NCBI RefSeq assembly: GCF_001721645.1
Contig: NZ_CP017141.1
Location: 5,766,001 to 5,830,000 of the forward strand
DNA from: Pedobacter steynii
GTDB taxonomy: Bacteria > Bacteroidota > Bacteroidia > Sphingobacteriales > Sphingobacteriaceae
Length of the DNA: 64,000 nt
Reading direction: 5' to 3'
A model generated the notes under the pieces. That model ran no database searches, was not told the origin of the DNA, and was given only the letters and a program-made list of their open reading frames with translations. The translations under genes were made by a program, and so were the position numbers. Shown here in pieces: positions 16,993 to 26,106 of this stretch (its first letter is position 1; every line of letters begins with the position of its first letter).

Positions 16993-19900
16993 TGTGATCG
17001 ATTTCTTCGGTTAATGGATTTTCTTCTTCATTTTTAACAAGCTTATGTTTTTCGGCGATTTTGCCGAATATGTAATATAAGCCGGGTATGATCAGCACAC
17101 CACAAATAGTTCCTAAAAGCATTCCACCGGCAGCGGCAGAGCCAATGGTACGGTTTCCGATTTTTCCAGGACCGGAGGCAAAGACAAGGGGAATTAATCC
17201 TGCAATAAATGCAAAAGAAGTCATCAGGATCGGACGGAACCTCACTACTGCCCCCTCCATCGCAGCCTGAAGTACGGTTGCTCCGGCACGATGCTTTTGA
17301 ACGGCAAACTCCACAATCAGTACTGCATTTTTACCCAGCAAACCGATCAGCATTACAAAAGAGACCTGGGCATAGATGTTATTTTCCAGACCACAAATTT
17401 TCAACAACAGGAATGCGCCAAAAATACCGCAGGGAAGCGAAAGGATAACTGACAATGGCAAAATAAAGCTTTCGTATTGTGCGGCGAGGATCAGGTATAC
17501 AAAGCCCAGACAGATCAGGAAAATATAAATGGCTTCATTACCCCGGGAAACTTCATCTTTGGAAATACCTGCCCAGTCGATACTAAATCCTCTTGGCAAC
17601 GTTTTTTCAGCAACTTCATTAATCGCATTAATGGCTGCGCCACTACTGTATCCAGGTCCGGAGGATCCGCTTATTTCAGAAGCGTTGTACATATTGTGCC
17701 GGGTAATTTCAGAGAGGCCGTATACTTTCTCCATCTTCATAAAAGCAGAAAAAGGTACCATCTCATCCCGGTTATTTTTCACATACAACTTCAGGATATC
17801 CTCTGGCAGTGCCCGGTATTGAGGCAGGGCTTGTACCATCACCTTATATTGGCGGTCATACTTGATAAAATTGGTTTCATAATTACTTCCTACCAAGGTA
17901 GAGAGTGTATTCATGGCATTTTCAATGGTCACCCCTTTTTGTTGCGCAAGGTCATTGTCTACCCGCAGCATATACTGAGGAAAACCTGCACTATAGAAAG
18001 TGAATACTGAAGATAACTCAGGGCGTTTACTCAGTTCCTTTACAAAGTTTCTGCTTACCGTTTCCATCTTCTTGAAATCACCTGATCCGGCTTTATCCAA
18101 TAAGCGCAGTTCAAAACCACCCGCAGCTCCATAACCTGGCACTGCTGGCGGCTGAAAGAACTCAATCGTAGCACCGGAAATCCCTTCGGATTTTTCCTCC
18201 AGTTCCTTCATGACCTCCTCTACAGAATGTTTACGTTCGTCCCAGCTTTTCAGGTTAATCAAACAGGTTCCTGAGTTGGCACTGGTTCCTTCGGTAAGGA
18301 TTTCGTAACCTGCCAGCGCAGAAACAGATTGTACTCCTTCCACATCTTCGGCGATCTTTTGCAGCCTTTCTGCGATTTCATTGGTTCTTTCCAATGAGGA
18401 CCCCGGAGGGGTCTGAATAATGGCATAGAACATCCCCTGATCCTCGTTTGGAATAAAGCCCGAAGGAAGACTGTTATTCAGAAAATAAGTCCCTGCACAA
18501 AAGACCAGCAGCACAGCAAACGTCACCACTCTACGGCTCACAATTGAAGCAAGCGTCTTTTGATATTTTCCTGAAAGCTTATCAAATTTGTTGTTAAAGC
18601 CGTCCAGAAATCTATCCAGCCCATTTTTCTTCTTTTCTTTTCCATGGTTATTCTTGAGCAGGATCGCACAAAGCGCCGGAGTCAGCGTTAGGGCAACAAT
18701 ACCAGAAAGAATGATTGCCGTTGCCATGGTGATCGAAAACTGACGGTAAAATATCCCCACCGGACCGGACATGAAGGCAACCGGAATAAACACTGCGGCC
18801 ATCAAAAAAGTAATGGCAATGATAGCCCCACTGATTTCATGCATGACTTTTTTTGTCGCCTTTCTTGCCGAAATATGTTGTTCCTGCATTTTGGCATGAA
18901 CCGCCTCAATGACGACAATTGCATCATCCACCACCACTCCGATAGCCAACACCAGGGCAAATAAGGTAACCAGGTTAATCGTAATCCCAAAAAACTGCAT
19001 AAAAACGAAAGTTCCGATCAGGGATACGGGAACCGCTATAGCCGGAATTAATGTCGAACGCCAATCACCAAGGAATAGAAATACCACCAGGCCAACGAGG
19101 ATAAATGCTTCTACCAGGGTATGTATCACCTTCTCAATGGAGGCATCCAGGAATTTGGAAACATCGTAACTGATTTCATAATCCAAACCTTTAGGAAAAG
19201 AGCTTTTCTTAATCTCTTCCATTTTAGCCTTGATATCCTTGATAACCTGACTGGCATTACTTCCATAAGATTGCTTTACCGTAATGGCTGCAGAAGGCCT
19301 GCCGTTCAGGTTGGAATAAATATCATACATGGAGCTTCCGAATTCTATGTTCGCCACATCTTTCAGTCGCAGGATCTCCCCTTTCGCAGTTGATCTTAAA
19401 ATGATGTTTTCGTATCCCTCTTTCGTAGTGAACCGGCCTGGGTATTTTAAAACATACTCAAATGATTGTGATCTTTTACCAGAACTTTCTCCGGTTTTAC
19501 CTGGCGAAGCCTCTAAACTTTGCTGATTCAGGGCTTCTAAAACTTCATCTGCAGAGATTTTATAGGCCAGCATGCGGTCAGGTTTCAGCCAGATCCGCAT
19601 CGCATATTCCCGGTTACCCAAAATATCAGCCACTCCCACTCCATCAACCCTTTTTAATTCGGAAAGCACATTGATATCTGCGAAGTTGAACAGAAATTTC
19701 TGGTCCATCTTAGGATCTTTACTATACAAGTTGATGTACATCAACATATTGGATTCTTCACGGGTGATTTTAACACCTTCCCGAACAACCAGAGGTGGTA
19801 ATTTATTCACGACTGAAGCCACACGGTTCTGAATGTTCACCGATGCCTGATTCGGATCTGTTCCAAGGTTGAAGACTACCTGAATAGAGGCTTCCCCGTC

Positions 19901-20152
19901 ATTACCTGCATCAGAAGCCATATACTTCATCCCAGGAACGCCATTAATGGCTCTCTCCAAGGGAATAATGACTGATTTGATCATGAGCTCACCGTTTGCT
20001 CCGGGATATTCTGCGGTGATGTTCACCTTTGGCGGTGAAATCGAAGGAAATTGTGTAACCGGCAAATGGCTCAAAGCCAGAACACCCAGAAACACAATAA
20101 TGAGCGATATTACTATAGAAAGGACTGGCCTTTGTATAAACTTATTAAACAT
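16985..20152 (-). CDS. RND efflux pump inner membrane transporter (HAE1 family)
   Basis: 1055 aa, full length. It starts MFNKFIQRPVLSIVISLIIV, the usual first helix, and has twelve predicted membrane segments with two large periplasmic loops. The proton-relay aspartate pair is in helix 4 (VVVDDAIVV, around residue 410), and GLVVFLFLGDWRSTLIPAIAV and the PCGIFGAFLL/GLLGKNAVLIVEFA stretches are classic AcrB-like sequence. It exports amphiphilic compounds using the proton gradient, with the adaptor and outer membrane proteins of the same operon. The hydrophobic drug-pump type is favoured over metal pumps because HME motifs are absent. Confidence 0.97.
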   Translation of the reverse strand: MFNKFIQRPVLSIVISLIIVFLGVLALSHLPVTQFPSISPPKVNITAEYPGANGELMIKSVIIPLERAINGVPGMKYMASDAGNDGEASIQVVFNLGTDPNQASVNIQNRVASVVNKLPPLVVREGVKITREESNMLMYINLYSKDPKMDQKFLFNFADINVLSELKRVDGVGVADILGNREYAMRIWLKPDRMLAYKISADEVLEALNQQSLEASPGKTGESSGKRSQSFEYVLKYPGRFTTKEGYENIILRSTAKGEILRLKDVANIEFGSSMYDIYSNLNGRPSAAITVKQSYGSNASQVIKDIKAKMEEIKKSSFPKGLDYEISYDVSKFLDASIEKVIHTLVEAFILVGLVVFLFLGDWRSTLIPAIAVPVSLIGTFVFMQFFGITINLVTLFALVLAIGVVVDDAIVVIEAVHAKMQEQHISARKATKKVMHEISGAIIAITFLMAAVFIPVAFMSGPVGIFYRQFSITMATAIILSGIVALTLTPALCAILLKNNHGKEKKKNGLDRFLDGFNNKFDKLSGKYQKTLASIVSRRVVTFAVLLVFCAGTYFLNNSLPSGFIPNEDQGMFYAIIQTPPGSSLERTNEIAERLQKIAEDVEGVQSVSALAGYEILTEGTSANSGTCLINLKSWDERKHSVEEVMKELEEKSEGISGATIEFFQPPAVPGYGAAGGFELRLLDKAGSGDFKKMETVSRNFVKELSKRPELSSVFTFYSAGFPQYMLRVDNDLAQQKGVTIENAMNTLSTLVGSNYETNFIKYDRQYKVMVQALPQYRALPEDILKLYVKNNRDEMVPFSAFMKMEKVYGLSEITRHNMYNASEISGSSGPGYSSGAAINAINEVAEKTLPRGFSIDWAGISKDEVSRGNEAIYIFLICLGFVYLILAAQYESFILPLSVILSLPCGIFGAFLLLKICGLENNIYAQVSFVMLIGLLGKNAVLIVEFAVQKHRAGATVLQAAMEGAVVRFRPILMTSFAFIAGLIPLVFASGPGKIGNRTIGSAAAGGMLLGTICGVLIIPGLYYIFGKIAEKHKLVKNEEENPLTEEIDHNV

Positions 20153-20188
20153 TTATTTATTTTTTATAACAGATATCAAACTGGACAA

Positions 20189-21271
20189 TTATTCCGCCTT
20201 CAGGCGCAAATGAGACATCACTTCCTGTGGCGCCAGATACTCACATCTGATTTTTTCATCATCCTTCACCTTCTGAACTCCTTCAAGCAGAATCCTGTCC
20301 TGCTCGGAAATGCCATTGCTGATGACATAGAGATCGGGCATCTCACTGGCCACAGTAATGTTCCTGGAATGAACCACATTGTCCTTGCCCACCACGAATA
20401 CATACATCTTATCCTGGATCTCGTAGGTCGCTTTTTGCGGAATGATCAATGCACGATGAAGTGGCACATTCATCTGAATTTTACCGGTCTCTCCATTCTT
20501 CAGCAGTTTGTCTGGATTTGGAAAACGGGCCCTGAATGCAATATTTCCGGTTTCACTGTCAAATTCACTCTCCACCACTTCTACGTTTCCCTTATCTTTC
20601 AAAAGCTCATTATTTGCTAAAAGCAAACTTACTTTCTGATCTGCCCGTGCTTTTACATGTGTTTGATACTCCAGGTATTCAGGTTCGGAAACATTAAAGT
20701 AGGCAAAAACCTGACTGTTATCAGAAAGGCTGGTCAGTAATGCCCCCTCATCAATAAGGCTTCCCAATTTAAGGGGTATGCGGTCAATTGTCCCATCAAA
20801 GGGCGCTCTGATTTCGGTGAATGATAAATGAAGCTTCGCCAGTGAAACTTCTGCTTTCGCCTGCTCCAGCTTTGTCTGAGCCATTGCCTGCTCATTTTTT
20901 GACACCACATTCTTATCAGCAAGTAATTTAACATTTTGGAGTTCTATCTGCGCGGCTTTCACCTCTGCCTGTGCTTTTAACAACTCTGCCTCATAAATTT
21001 TTGGCATAATCTTAAACAACAACTGACCGGCTTTCACAGACTGTCCTTCATCCACATAGATGTTTTGCAGGTATCCTTTTTCTTGTGCCCGGATTTCAAT
21101 ATTACGAACAGAACGGATCTGAGATACATATTCCTTGGTAAAGGAAGTATCGATTCTGACCGGATTGGTAACGGTAAACTTGCTCTCTTCTTTTTTTTCT
21201 TCTTTTTTAGAGGTACAGCTACTAAGGTTCAACAAGGCAATAGCGGCCGTGAACACGATTATTTTTTTCAT
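20189..21271 (-). CDS. RND efflux periplasmic adaptor lipoprotein
   Basis: 360 aa. The lipobox is LSSC with Cys19, followed by a very lysine/glutamate-rich linker (TSKKEEKKEESKF). Then come the barrel-sandwich (lipoyl-like) halves (EIRAQEKGYLQNIYVDEGQ and APFDGTIDRIPLKLGSLID) around an alpha-helical hairpin (residues about 95-140), and a beta-barrel/membrane-proximal domain. It bridges pump and outer membrane channel. It is the first gene of the operon, 36 bases before the pump. No promoter of the usual pattern was found upstream. Confidence 0.95.
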   Translation of the reverse strand: MKKIIVFTAAIALLNLSSCTSKKEEKKEESKFTVTNPVRIDTSFTKEYVSQIRSVRNIEIRAQEKGYLQNIYVDEGQSVKAGQLLFKIMPKIYEAELLKAQAEVKAAQIELQNVKLLADKNVVSKNEQAMAQTKLEQAKAEVSLAKLHLSFTEIRAPFDGTIDRIPLKLGSLIDEGALLTSLSDNSQVFAYFNVSEPEYLEYQTHVKARADQKVSLLLANNELLKDKGNVEVVESEFDSETGNIAFRARFPNPDKLLKNGETGKIQMNVPLHRALIIPQKATYEIQDKMYVFVVGKDNVVHSRNITVASEMPDLYVISNGISEQDRILLEGVQKVKDDEKIRCEYLAPQEVMSHLRLKAE

Positions 21272-21404
21272 GATGATGTAAAATGGAAATTAAGCGAATA
21301 AATGCCCGGAATGTTCAGATTCCTTTAGGCGTAGAAATTCATCGGTCAACAGAAAAGATCGTCGACAATCAGGTACAACGATGCTAACCGATGGACAGCA
21401 CTGC

Positions 21405-21788
21405 TCAGATCCTTAAAACCCTTTGCCTGATGTAGATAGGAGAAGATTGTCCGCAAAATGGCGGGAAGATTTCAAAATGTTTGTGGTAGTCGTTTAAAAT
21501 TAAAGCGGGAAAGAAGTTCAGGTACCACCTGTCAGGCAGACCAAAGGTTCTATGTAACAGCTCAGTCTTAAGATCTTCACCGCTAACGTGTTCCTCATCT
21601 AAGTCTACATCCGCTTCCTCAATGATAGTTATGTCATGATCTGCATTTACAAAATGTAACTGTTCGCTTTTTGCAAGAGTCTGACTAGTAGAGTAGCTGT
21701 TACGCTGTGGAGACGTAGCCGCATGAAGATCCTGTCTGCCACAAAGCAGAAGAAAAAACAGGGATACGAAAAATACAACTACTCTCAT
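21405..21788 (-). CDS. Small secreted protein of unknown function
   Basis: 127 aa from the start at 21788 (MRVVVFFVSLFFLLLC), a clear signal peptide ending near LHAAT. The mature part is polar with an acidic centre (IIEEADVDLDEEH) and an aromatic C-terminal third (WYLNFFPALILNDYHKHFEIFPPF). An ATG 14 codons earlier (21830) is rejected: a promoter -7 element lies between the two, and the extra residues would bury the signal peptide. Not recognised as a named family. It precedes the RND operon on the same strand, separated by 133 bases, so it may or may not be functionally linked. Confidence 0.6.
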   Translation of the reverse strand: MRVVVFFVSLFFLLLCGRQDLHAATSPQRNSYSTSQTLAKSEQLHFVNADHDITIIEEADVDLDEEHVSGEDLKTELLHRTFGLPDRWYLNFFPALILNDYHKHFEIFPPFCGQSSPIYIRQRVLRI

Positions 21789-21795
21789 TTGGGCG

Positions 21796-21803
21796 CAAAA
21801 GTA
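21796..21803 (-). promoter_or_regulatory. Promoter -7 element of the small secreted protein gene
   Basis: TACTTTTG on the minus strand, an exact match to TAnnTTTG, eight bases before the chosen start codon. The -33 element is weak. Predicted transcription start is within about three bases of the ATG, again close to leaderless. Confidence 0.5.
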
Positions 21804-22010
21804 ATCAAAGTATTGAAAGAAAAAAATCATGAAACTGACAGGAAATTTTTATTTGTATCTTTATGGGCAAAACTACCTGATATGGAAGCAATATTTGAGC
21901 TATTATTCGCCGTATTTACCGCTGACTGGAAACGATTTGGAAAGTTAAAATGGAATCGGCAATAAGAAAAATGAGCCCCCATTTTCTGATTTCAACTCTT
22001 ATAAAACAGT

Positions 22011-22403
22011 ATGCAAGACTACATTTTTGAAATTCAATTAAAAGTCAGGGACTACGAATGTGACCTGCAGGGCGTGGTAAATAACGCCGTGTATCAAAAT
22101 TATTTAGAACATGCCAGGCATGAATACCTTTCTTCGAAAAAAACCTCCTTCAAAGAGCTGACTGAAAAAGACATCCTGTTAATGGTCTCCAGAATAGAAA
22201 TGGATTTTAAAAGATCGCTGACTGCCGGGGATACTTTTTCTGTGAAACTAAGAATTGCACGTGAGGGATTGAAACTGCTGTTTTTTCAGGATATCTTTCG
22301 CAGCGCCGACAATAGCCTGTGCCTAAAGGCCAAAGTGGAAGTCATTGCCAAAGTAAATGGTAAACTGAGCAGAGGAGAAATTTTCGATACCCTGAGCCTT
22401 TAA
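22011..22403 (+). CDS. Acyl-CoA thioesterase, YbgC/FadM-like hotdog fold
   Basis: 130 aa, typical for the family. The active-site region VRDYECDLQGVVNNAVYQNY carries the catalytic Asp18, followed by the long helix LEHARHEYL and the beta-sheet core. It hydrolyses acyl-CoA thioesters in the cytoplasm as a homotetramer; chain-length preference cannot be read. The start at 22011 places the catalytic Asp at the usual position. It is a single gene facing the MACPF gene, with a hairpin terminator between. Confidence 0.9.
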   Translation: MQDYIFEIQLKVRDYECDLQGVVNNAVYQNYLEHARHEYLSSKKTSFKELTEKDILLMVSRIEMDFKRSLTAGDTFSVKLRIAREGLKLLFFQDIFRSADNSLCLKAKVEVIAKVNGKLSRGEIFDTLSL

Positions 22404-22446
22404 GCACCCTAAACCTTTAAAAAGATCTGAGCATTGAAAATGCTAT

Positions 22447-22484
22447 GAAAAAAAGGAATAGAATTAGATTTCTACTCCTTTTTT
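22447..22484. terminator. Bidirectional terminator between thioesterase and MACPF genes
   Basis: AAAAAAGGAATAGAA pairs with TTCTACTCCTTTTTT with one A-C mismatch; A and T runs on both flanks. The two convergent genes stop on either side. Confidence 0.75.
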
Positions 22485-22511
22485 ATATCCTGATTAATTT
22501 TAGAATTAGTT

Positions 22512-23534
22512 TTAATTTGTCAACTTAACCATTCCAGCTGCCAAATATTGTTCGAGATAAGACTTTACCGCTGCTTTTTTTACGTTATCATCAATAAGCG
22601 CATCAAGAGGTATTAAATTATTCCTAAAAACACCAATAAATCTTGCATTATCTTCGGTAGTAGTTGAACGCCAATCTGTGATATTCAAAATCTGCCTATC
22701 CTTTAAGGTTTCCAGTTTCAACTTCCTGCTATCTCCCCCAATAGAACTATAATAGATCCGGGCTGAAGAATTTGCATTTAAATTCGCAAGGTTCACTTTA
22801 TCCAAATAACCACTCATTAAACCAAATGTTCTTTTTAGTGCATAACGTAGTCCTTCCAGAACAATAGATTCTCTATTTCCTTCGGCAGCCTCTGCCTGAT
22901 AAATGACATCAAATTTTGAACCCAATTGTACCCCACCTAAAACATGAGTACCATATTTATGAACAAGCTCCTGAGCGTTCAACAAGGTAACATCTCTCTT
23001 AAAACCTGCTGTTAAAAAGCTATTTACACGTTCATCATAATAAAACTCATATCTTTTCCACACCATGTAATTAGAATAGTATCCGTAAACATACTTTTTA
23101 TCTGTGGCAACTGTTCCAGGAAAGATCTTGTCTATAGTATTGCCAAAAACATTCAAACCCTTCGTTGGTTTATAGGTATCGGAAAACCTTGCTGATAGAT
23201 CGACCGCGTCTTTAGCGTGAATGGTTGTCCATGAACCCTCTGTGCCCCTGGCAAAGTTAATCTTGTAGGATCCACTGGCATCAAAGGCTGCAACGTCAAC
23301 TACACTTGCCCTTATAGAAGCTTCGTCGTTGAACCTGTCTGTAACGTCATATCCGAATCCCAAATAATTATAAGTTTCAGATGCTTGATACAAGGGCGGC
23401 TTTTCTTCTTTTTCTCCCTCAACTACCAGTTCGATGTTCTCGGATAATTTCTCAGGAATTGTGATTTCCTCAGATTTCTTCTTGCAGGCAGTAAGCATGG
23501 CAAAAGCTGCCACGACTAGAATTGTTTTTCTCAT
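22512..23534 (-). CDS. MACPF-domain (perforin-fold) lipoprotein
   Basis: 340 aa. A signal peptide ends at the lipobox LTAC (Cys17), followed by KKKSEE, a charged stretch like those that send Bacteroidota lipoproteins to the cell surface. The MACPF signature is at residues 194-201 (YGTHVLGG), followed by VQLGSKFDV. Upstream of it are sequences typical of the domain (LGFGYDVTDRF; helix-forming regions around 110-140 and 215-250). Perforin-fold proteins of Bacteroidota include pore-forming antimicrobials (BSAP) and others of unknown role. It lies 147 bases downstream of the last injection-system gene on the same strand, so a link is possible but unproven. Confidence 0.87.
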   Translation of the reverse strand: MRKTILVVAAFAMLTACKKKSEEITIPEKLSENIELVVEGEKEEKPPLYQASETYNYLGFGYDVTDRFNDEASIRASVVDVAAFDASGSYKINFARGTEGSWTTIHAKDAVDLSARFSDTYKPTKGLNVFGNTIDKIFPGTVATDKKYVYGYYSNYMVWKRYEFYYDERVNSFLTAGFKRDVTLLNAQELVHKYGTHVLGGVQLGSKFDVIYQAEAAEGNRESIVLEGLRYALKRTFGLMSGYLDKVNLANLNANSSARIYYSSIGGDSRKLKLETLKDRQILNITDWRSTTTEDNARFIGVFRNNLIPLDALIDDNVKKAAVKSYLEQYLAAGMVKLTN

Positions 23535-23681
23535 TTTGTTTAAATTTGTGTGTATTTCCCAAACGTCAATTTTAATGCCGTTTTAACGATAAATTTTATA
23601 ACTGACGTAAACAAAAGGAAAGCGCAGCGAGAACAACTCTGCCAACTGGCTGGCAAATAAGATTTTCCTTATTTTGAGGAG

Positions 23682-25130
23682 CTAATTAAAAGGCTTCCCC
23701 TCTTTCAGCAATTCTTTCTTTATGCCGTATAAAACATCGGACAGGTAAATATTTTTTGCCGCTTTTTGCTCATTGTATCTTTCGAGTGCTTTGATACTGG
23801 CATAATGGACTACGTTTACGATACAGCCACCCGAAATGGGGTAACTCTTTACGAGTTCAGGGATGTCAACAATTTCATCCTGTTCATTGCAAAAGCGAAC
23901 GTCCTTAGGAAAGGCCAGGCGCCATATTTCAGCCCGTTCCTCTGCTTCCGGTAAGGAAAATTTAAGGATAGCATTGAACCTGCGGATAAAAGCATCGTCG
24001 ATGTTGTTCTTCATATTGGTGGCGAGAATCACCATTCCGTTATAATCTTCAATCCTTTGAAGCAGGTAAGATACTTCCTGATTTGCATATTTATCATGGG
24101 CATCCCTTACGTTTGTCCGTTTTCCAAATAAGGCATCCGCCTCATCAAAGAAGAGGATCCAGCCCTTATCTTCTGCCCTGGCAAAGAGGAGCTCAAGGTT
24201 CTTCTCCGTTTCCCCTATATATTTGGACACGACCATAGACAAGTCGATCTTATAAACATCTTTACCGACTTCTTTTCCCAACAAACCCGCGGTAAAGGTT
24301 TTTCCGGTTCCTGAGGGGCCGAAAAGCAAAGCACGGTATCCCTTTCTAAGGCGATCACCCATTCCCCATTCCCCAATCAGTTGATCGTTGTATTTCAACC
24401 AACTCTTCAGTTCATTGATTTGCTCTTTAAGTTCATCATTGATGACCAGATCATCCCAGCCGAGGTCGGTATAAATCAATTTTGCAGGAAAATTCATGCT
24501 GAACCTGGGCGGAATTGGCTTGCCATAAATGAAAGTATCAAGATACTCGGTTGAAAGCATAATTTTGCCGCTCATCACCGGTTCCCCATGCGGCTGATCG
24601 TCCAACCACAAAATCTTATTCTTTTCGAACAAGTGATCCGGCCAGAACAACTGCTGAACCTCCAGGCGTTTTTTAAAGTCATCATCTCCCAGAAGAAACA
24701 ATACCGTTTCCCCGGTAGGTAGAAAACCCCGGAAATCTTTCCCTCTGATTCCCCCTATCCGTTGAAAATCCCCGGCATGCTGAAGTTTAAATCCGATCAC
24801 CCGGTCAAATAAGTCAGATTGGAGATGCGGGGTGATGCCGATCAGCAGCAAAACAGCTTCATCTGCATTCAGTGCATGCTTTTCTATAAAATCGGATAGC
24901 GGACCTGACCAGGTTGTTAAATCTAAAACCGGCTTTTCCGTCTGTTCATCCGAAGGAAACCAAACGCTCAACCGGTATAATATCAATTGTTCAAGATAGC
25001 GTAATTCTTGTGGGGCATTCCGGTCTGTAAAGGTCTTAAAAGTAGTCGTTTCCTGACTGGGATCATTATGGTTCATATCACTGGATTTTTGCGTTTTCTT
25101 AAACAGGAACTGTAGTTTCCGGGCTATCAT
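23682..25130 (-). CDS. eCIS AAA+ ATPase (Afp15-like)
   Basis: 482 aa. The N-terminal 225 residues are specific to injection-system ATPases (winged region around LILYRLSVWF and DLTTWSGPLSDF); the C-terminal AAA+ domain has Walker A GPSGTGKT (271-278), Walker B ILFFDEAD (325-332), sensor-1 Asn372 and the arginine pair R383/R384. In Afp and PVC systems this ATPase is essential for particle assembly or cargo loading. The start at 25130 overlaps the previous stop in an ATGA, implying coupled translation; an alternative Met19 exists. It is the last gene of the eCIS operon. Confidence 0.93.
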   Translation of the reverse strand: MIARKLQFLFKKTQKSSDMNHNDPSQETTTFKTFTDRNAPQELRYLEQLILYRLSVWFPSDEQTEKPVLDLTTWSGPLSDFIEKHALNADEAVLLLIGITPHLQSDLFDRVIGFKLQHAGDFQRIGGIRGKDFRGFLPTGETVLFLLGDDDFKKRLEVQQLFWPDHLFEKNKILWLDDQPHGEPVMSGKIMLSTEYLDTFIYGKPIPPRFSMNFPAKLIYTDLGWDDLVINDELKEQINELKSWLKYNDQLIGEWGMGDRLRKGYRALLFGPSGTGKTFTAGLLGKEVGKDVYKIDLSMVVSKYIGETEKNLELLFARAEDKGWILFFDEADALFGKRTNVRDAHDKYANQEVSYLLQRIEDYNGMVILATNMKNNIDDAFIRRFNAILKFSLPEAEERAEIWRLAFPKDVRFCNEQDEIVDIPELVKSYPISGGCIVNVVHYASIKALERYNEQKAAKNIYLSDVLYGIKKELLKEGKPFN

Positions 25131-26095
25131 GGCATTGCTGATGGTTTACAATTTTTTCTATCATCCGGATCAACCAACTTGGCCGTCAGGGCATGGGCGC
25201 CCATGGTGTCTTCCACTTTTGAAGGCTCCACCAGATTGTCCAATTGTTCGTTCAGCTTTTCCTTTCCGGTAGCTAAAGTCTTTTTCAGGGTGAGTTTGTT
25301 GTTCATAAAGAGGAAGGAGAGCAAAGCCATCAGGCGGTTCCCCAGTTCGGTCACCTTTTTATCTTGTTTTCCGTATTTTTCGAAGGTGCTCTCCAGGGCT
25401 TTTTTATCCGTCTGGAAAGCTTCCTTTGCACTGGCAAAAAACTCATCTACGTCTGTGGGGTGCTCCGCCCTTCCACCCGGACTCCATTCCGTAGGATCAA
25501 CGATTTGGTTGGCAGTGATTTCGGCATCCTTATCCTTTTTCAAAGTGATTCCCCGAAGCTGAAGAAAGATATCTGTCAGATTTAAAATCCAATCCTCAGA
25601 CTTTGTACTCTTGTTAATTGTGGCATTCCTGTTATGACTCAGGTAATGAAACACTGCATGTCCCATTTCATGACTAAGCGAAGGCAGATTGGCATCAGCA
25701 GGGTCAATCATCAGGGTTGGTTCTCCTTTAAAAAGTGCAAACCTGGTTGTATTTGGTGAGATGATACAGGTCTTTACCTTAAAAGCCTCCAGAGGAATCG
25801 CTTTATTATCGGCCTCTATCCTTGCCGCGATCTCTTTTACAGGGGCAATAGATTTGCGGTCTGCTTCAGCCATTCCAATTAAAATGCGTATTCCGGCAAT
25901 CTTATATTCTTCAAAAAAATAGTCCCCCCATTTACAGGGCAATTTCAGGTTTGCCGGTACAGGATCTCTCTGTATATCAGCAGTGGCCAGGCGTTGCACG
26001 CTGTTGATCTGCTGATTGCTGAAAAACGGTTGTGGCTTAACATCATCATGCACATGCGTATTGCGTTGACGATAGACTCTTGAATGGTAAGACAT
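25127..26095 (-). CDS. eCIS-associated HExxH metalloprotein with a cargo-like leader
   Basis: 322 aa, not a recognised peptidase family. The zinc motif HEMGH is at residues 142-146 within LPSLSHEMGHAVFHYLSH, the normal helix of zincin peptidases; the third metal ligand is not obvious. The N-terminus (PQPFFSNQQINSVQRLA, from residue 21) resembles the PFF...VQ pattern at the start of the DUF4157 protein in this operon, so it may be packaged as cargo. It could instead process the cargo. The C-terminal half is helical and charged. It overlaps the ATPase gene by four bases. No signal peptide. Confidence 0.7.
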   Translation of the reverse strand: MSYHSRVYRQRNTHVHDDVKPQPFFSNQQINSVQRLATADIQRDPVPANLKLPCKWGDYFFEEYKIAGIRILIGMAEADRKSIAPVKEIAARIEADNKAIPLEAFKVKTCIISPNTTRFALFKGEPTLMIDPADANLPSLSHEMGHAVFHYLSHNRNATINKSTKSEDWILNLTDIFLQLRGITLKKDKDAEITANQIVDPTEWSPGGRAEHPTDVDEFFASAKEAFQTDKKALESTFEKYGKQDKKVTELGNRLMALLSFLFMNNKLTLKKTLATGKEKLNEQLDNLVEPSKVEDTMGAHALTAKLVDPDDRKNCKPSAMP

Positions 26096-26106
26096 ACTTT
26101 TAAGAT

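Noticed and set aside
21881..21964. Short plus-strand frame starting MEAIFELLFAVF before the thioesterase gene
   Set aside because: Only 27 codons, no ribosome-binding or family evidence, and it lies in the promoter region of neighbouring genes.
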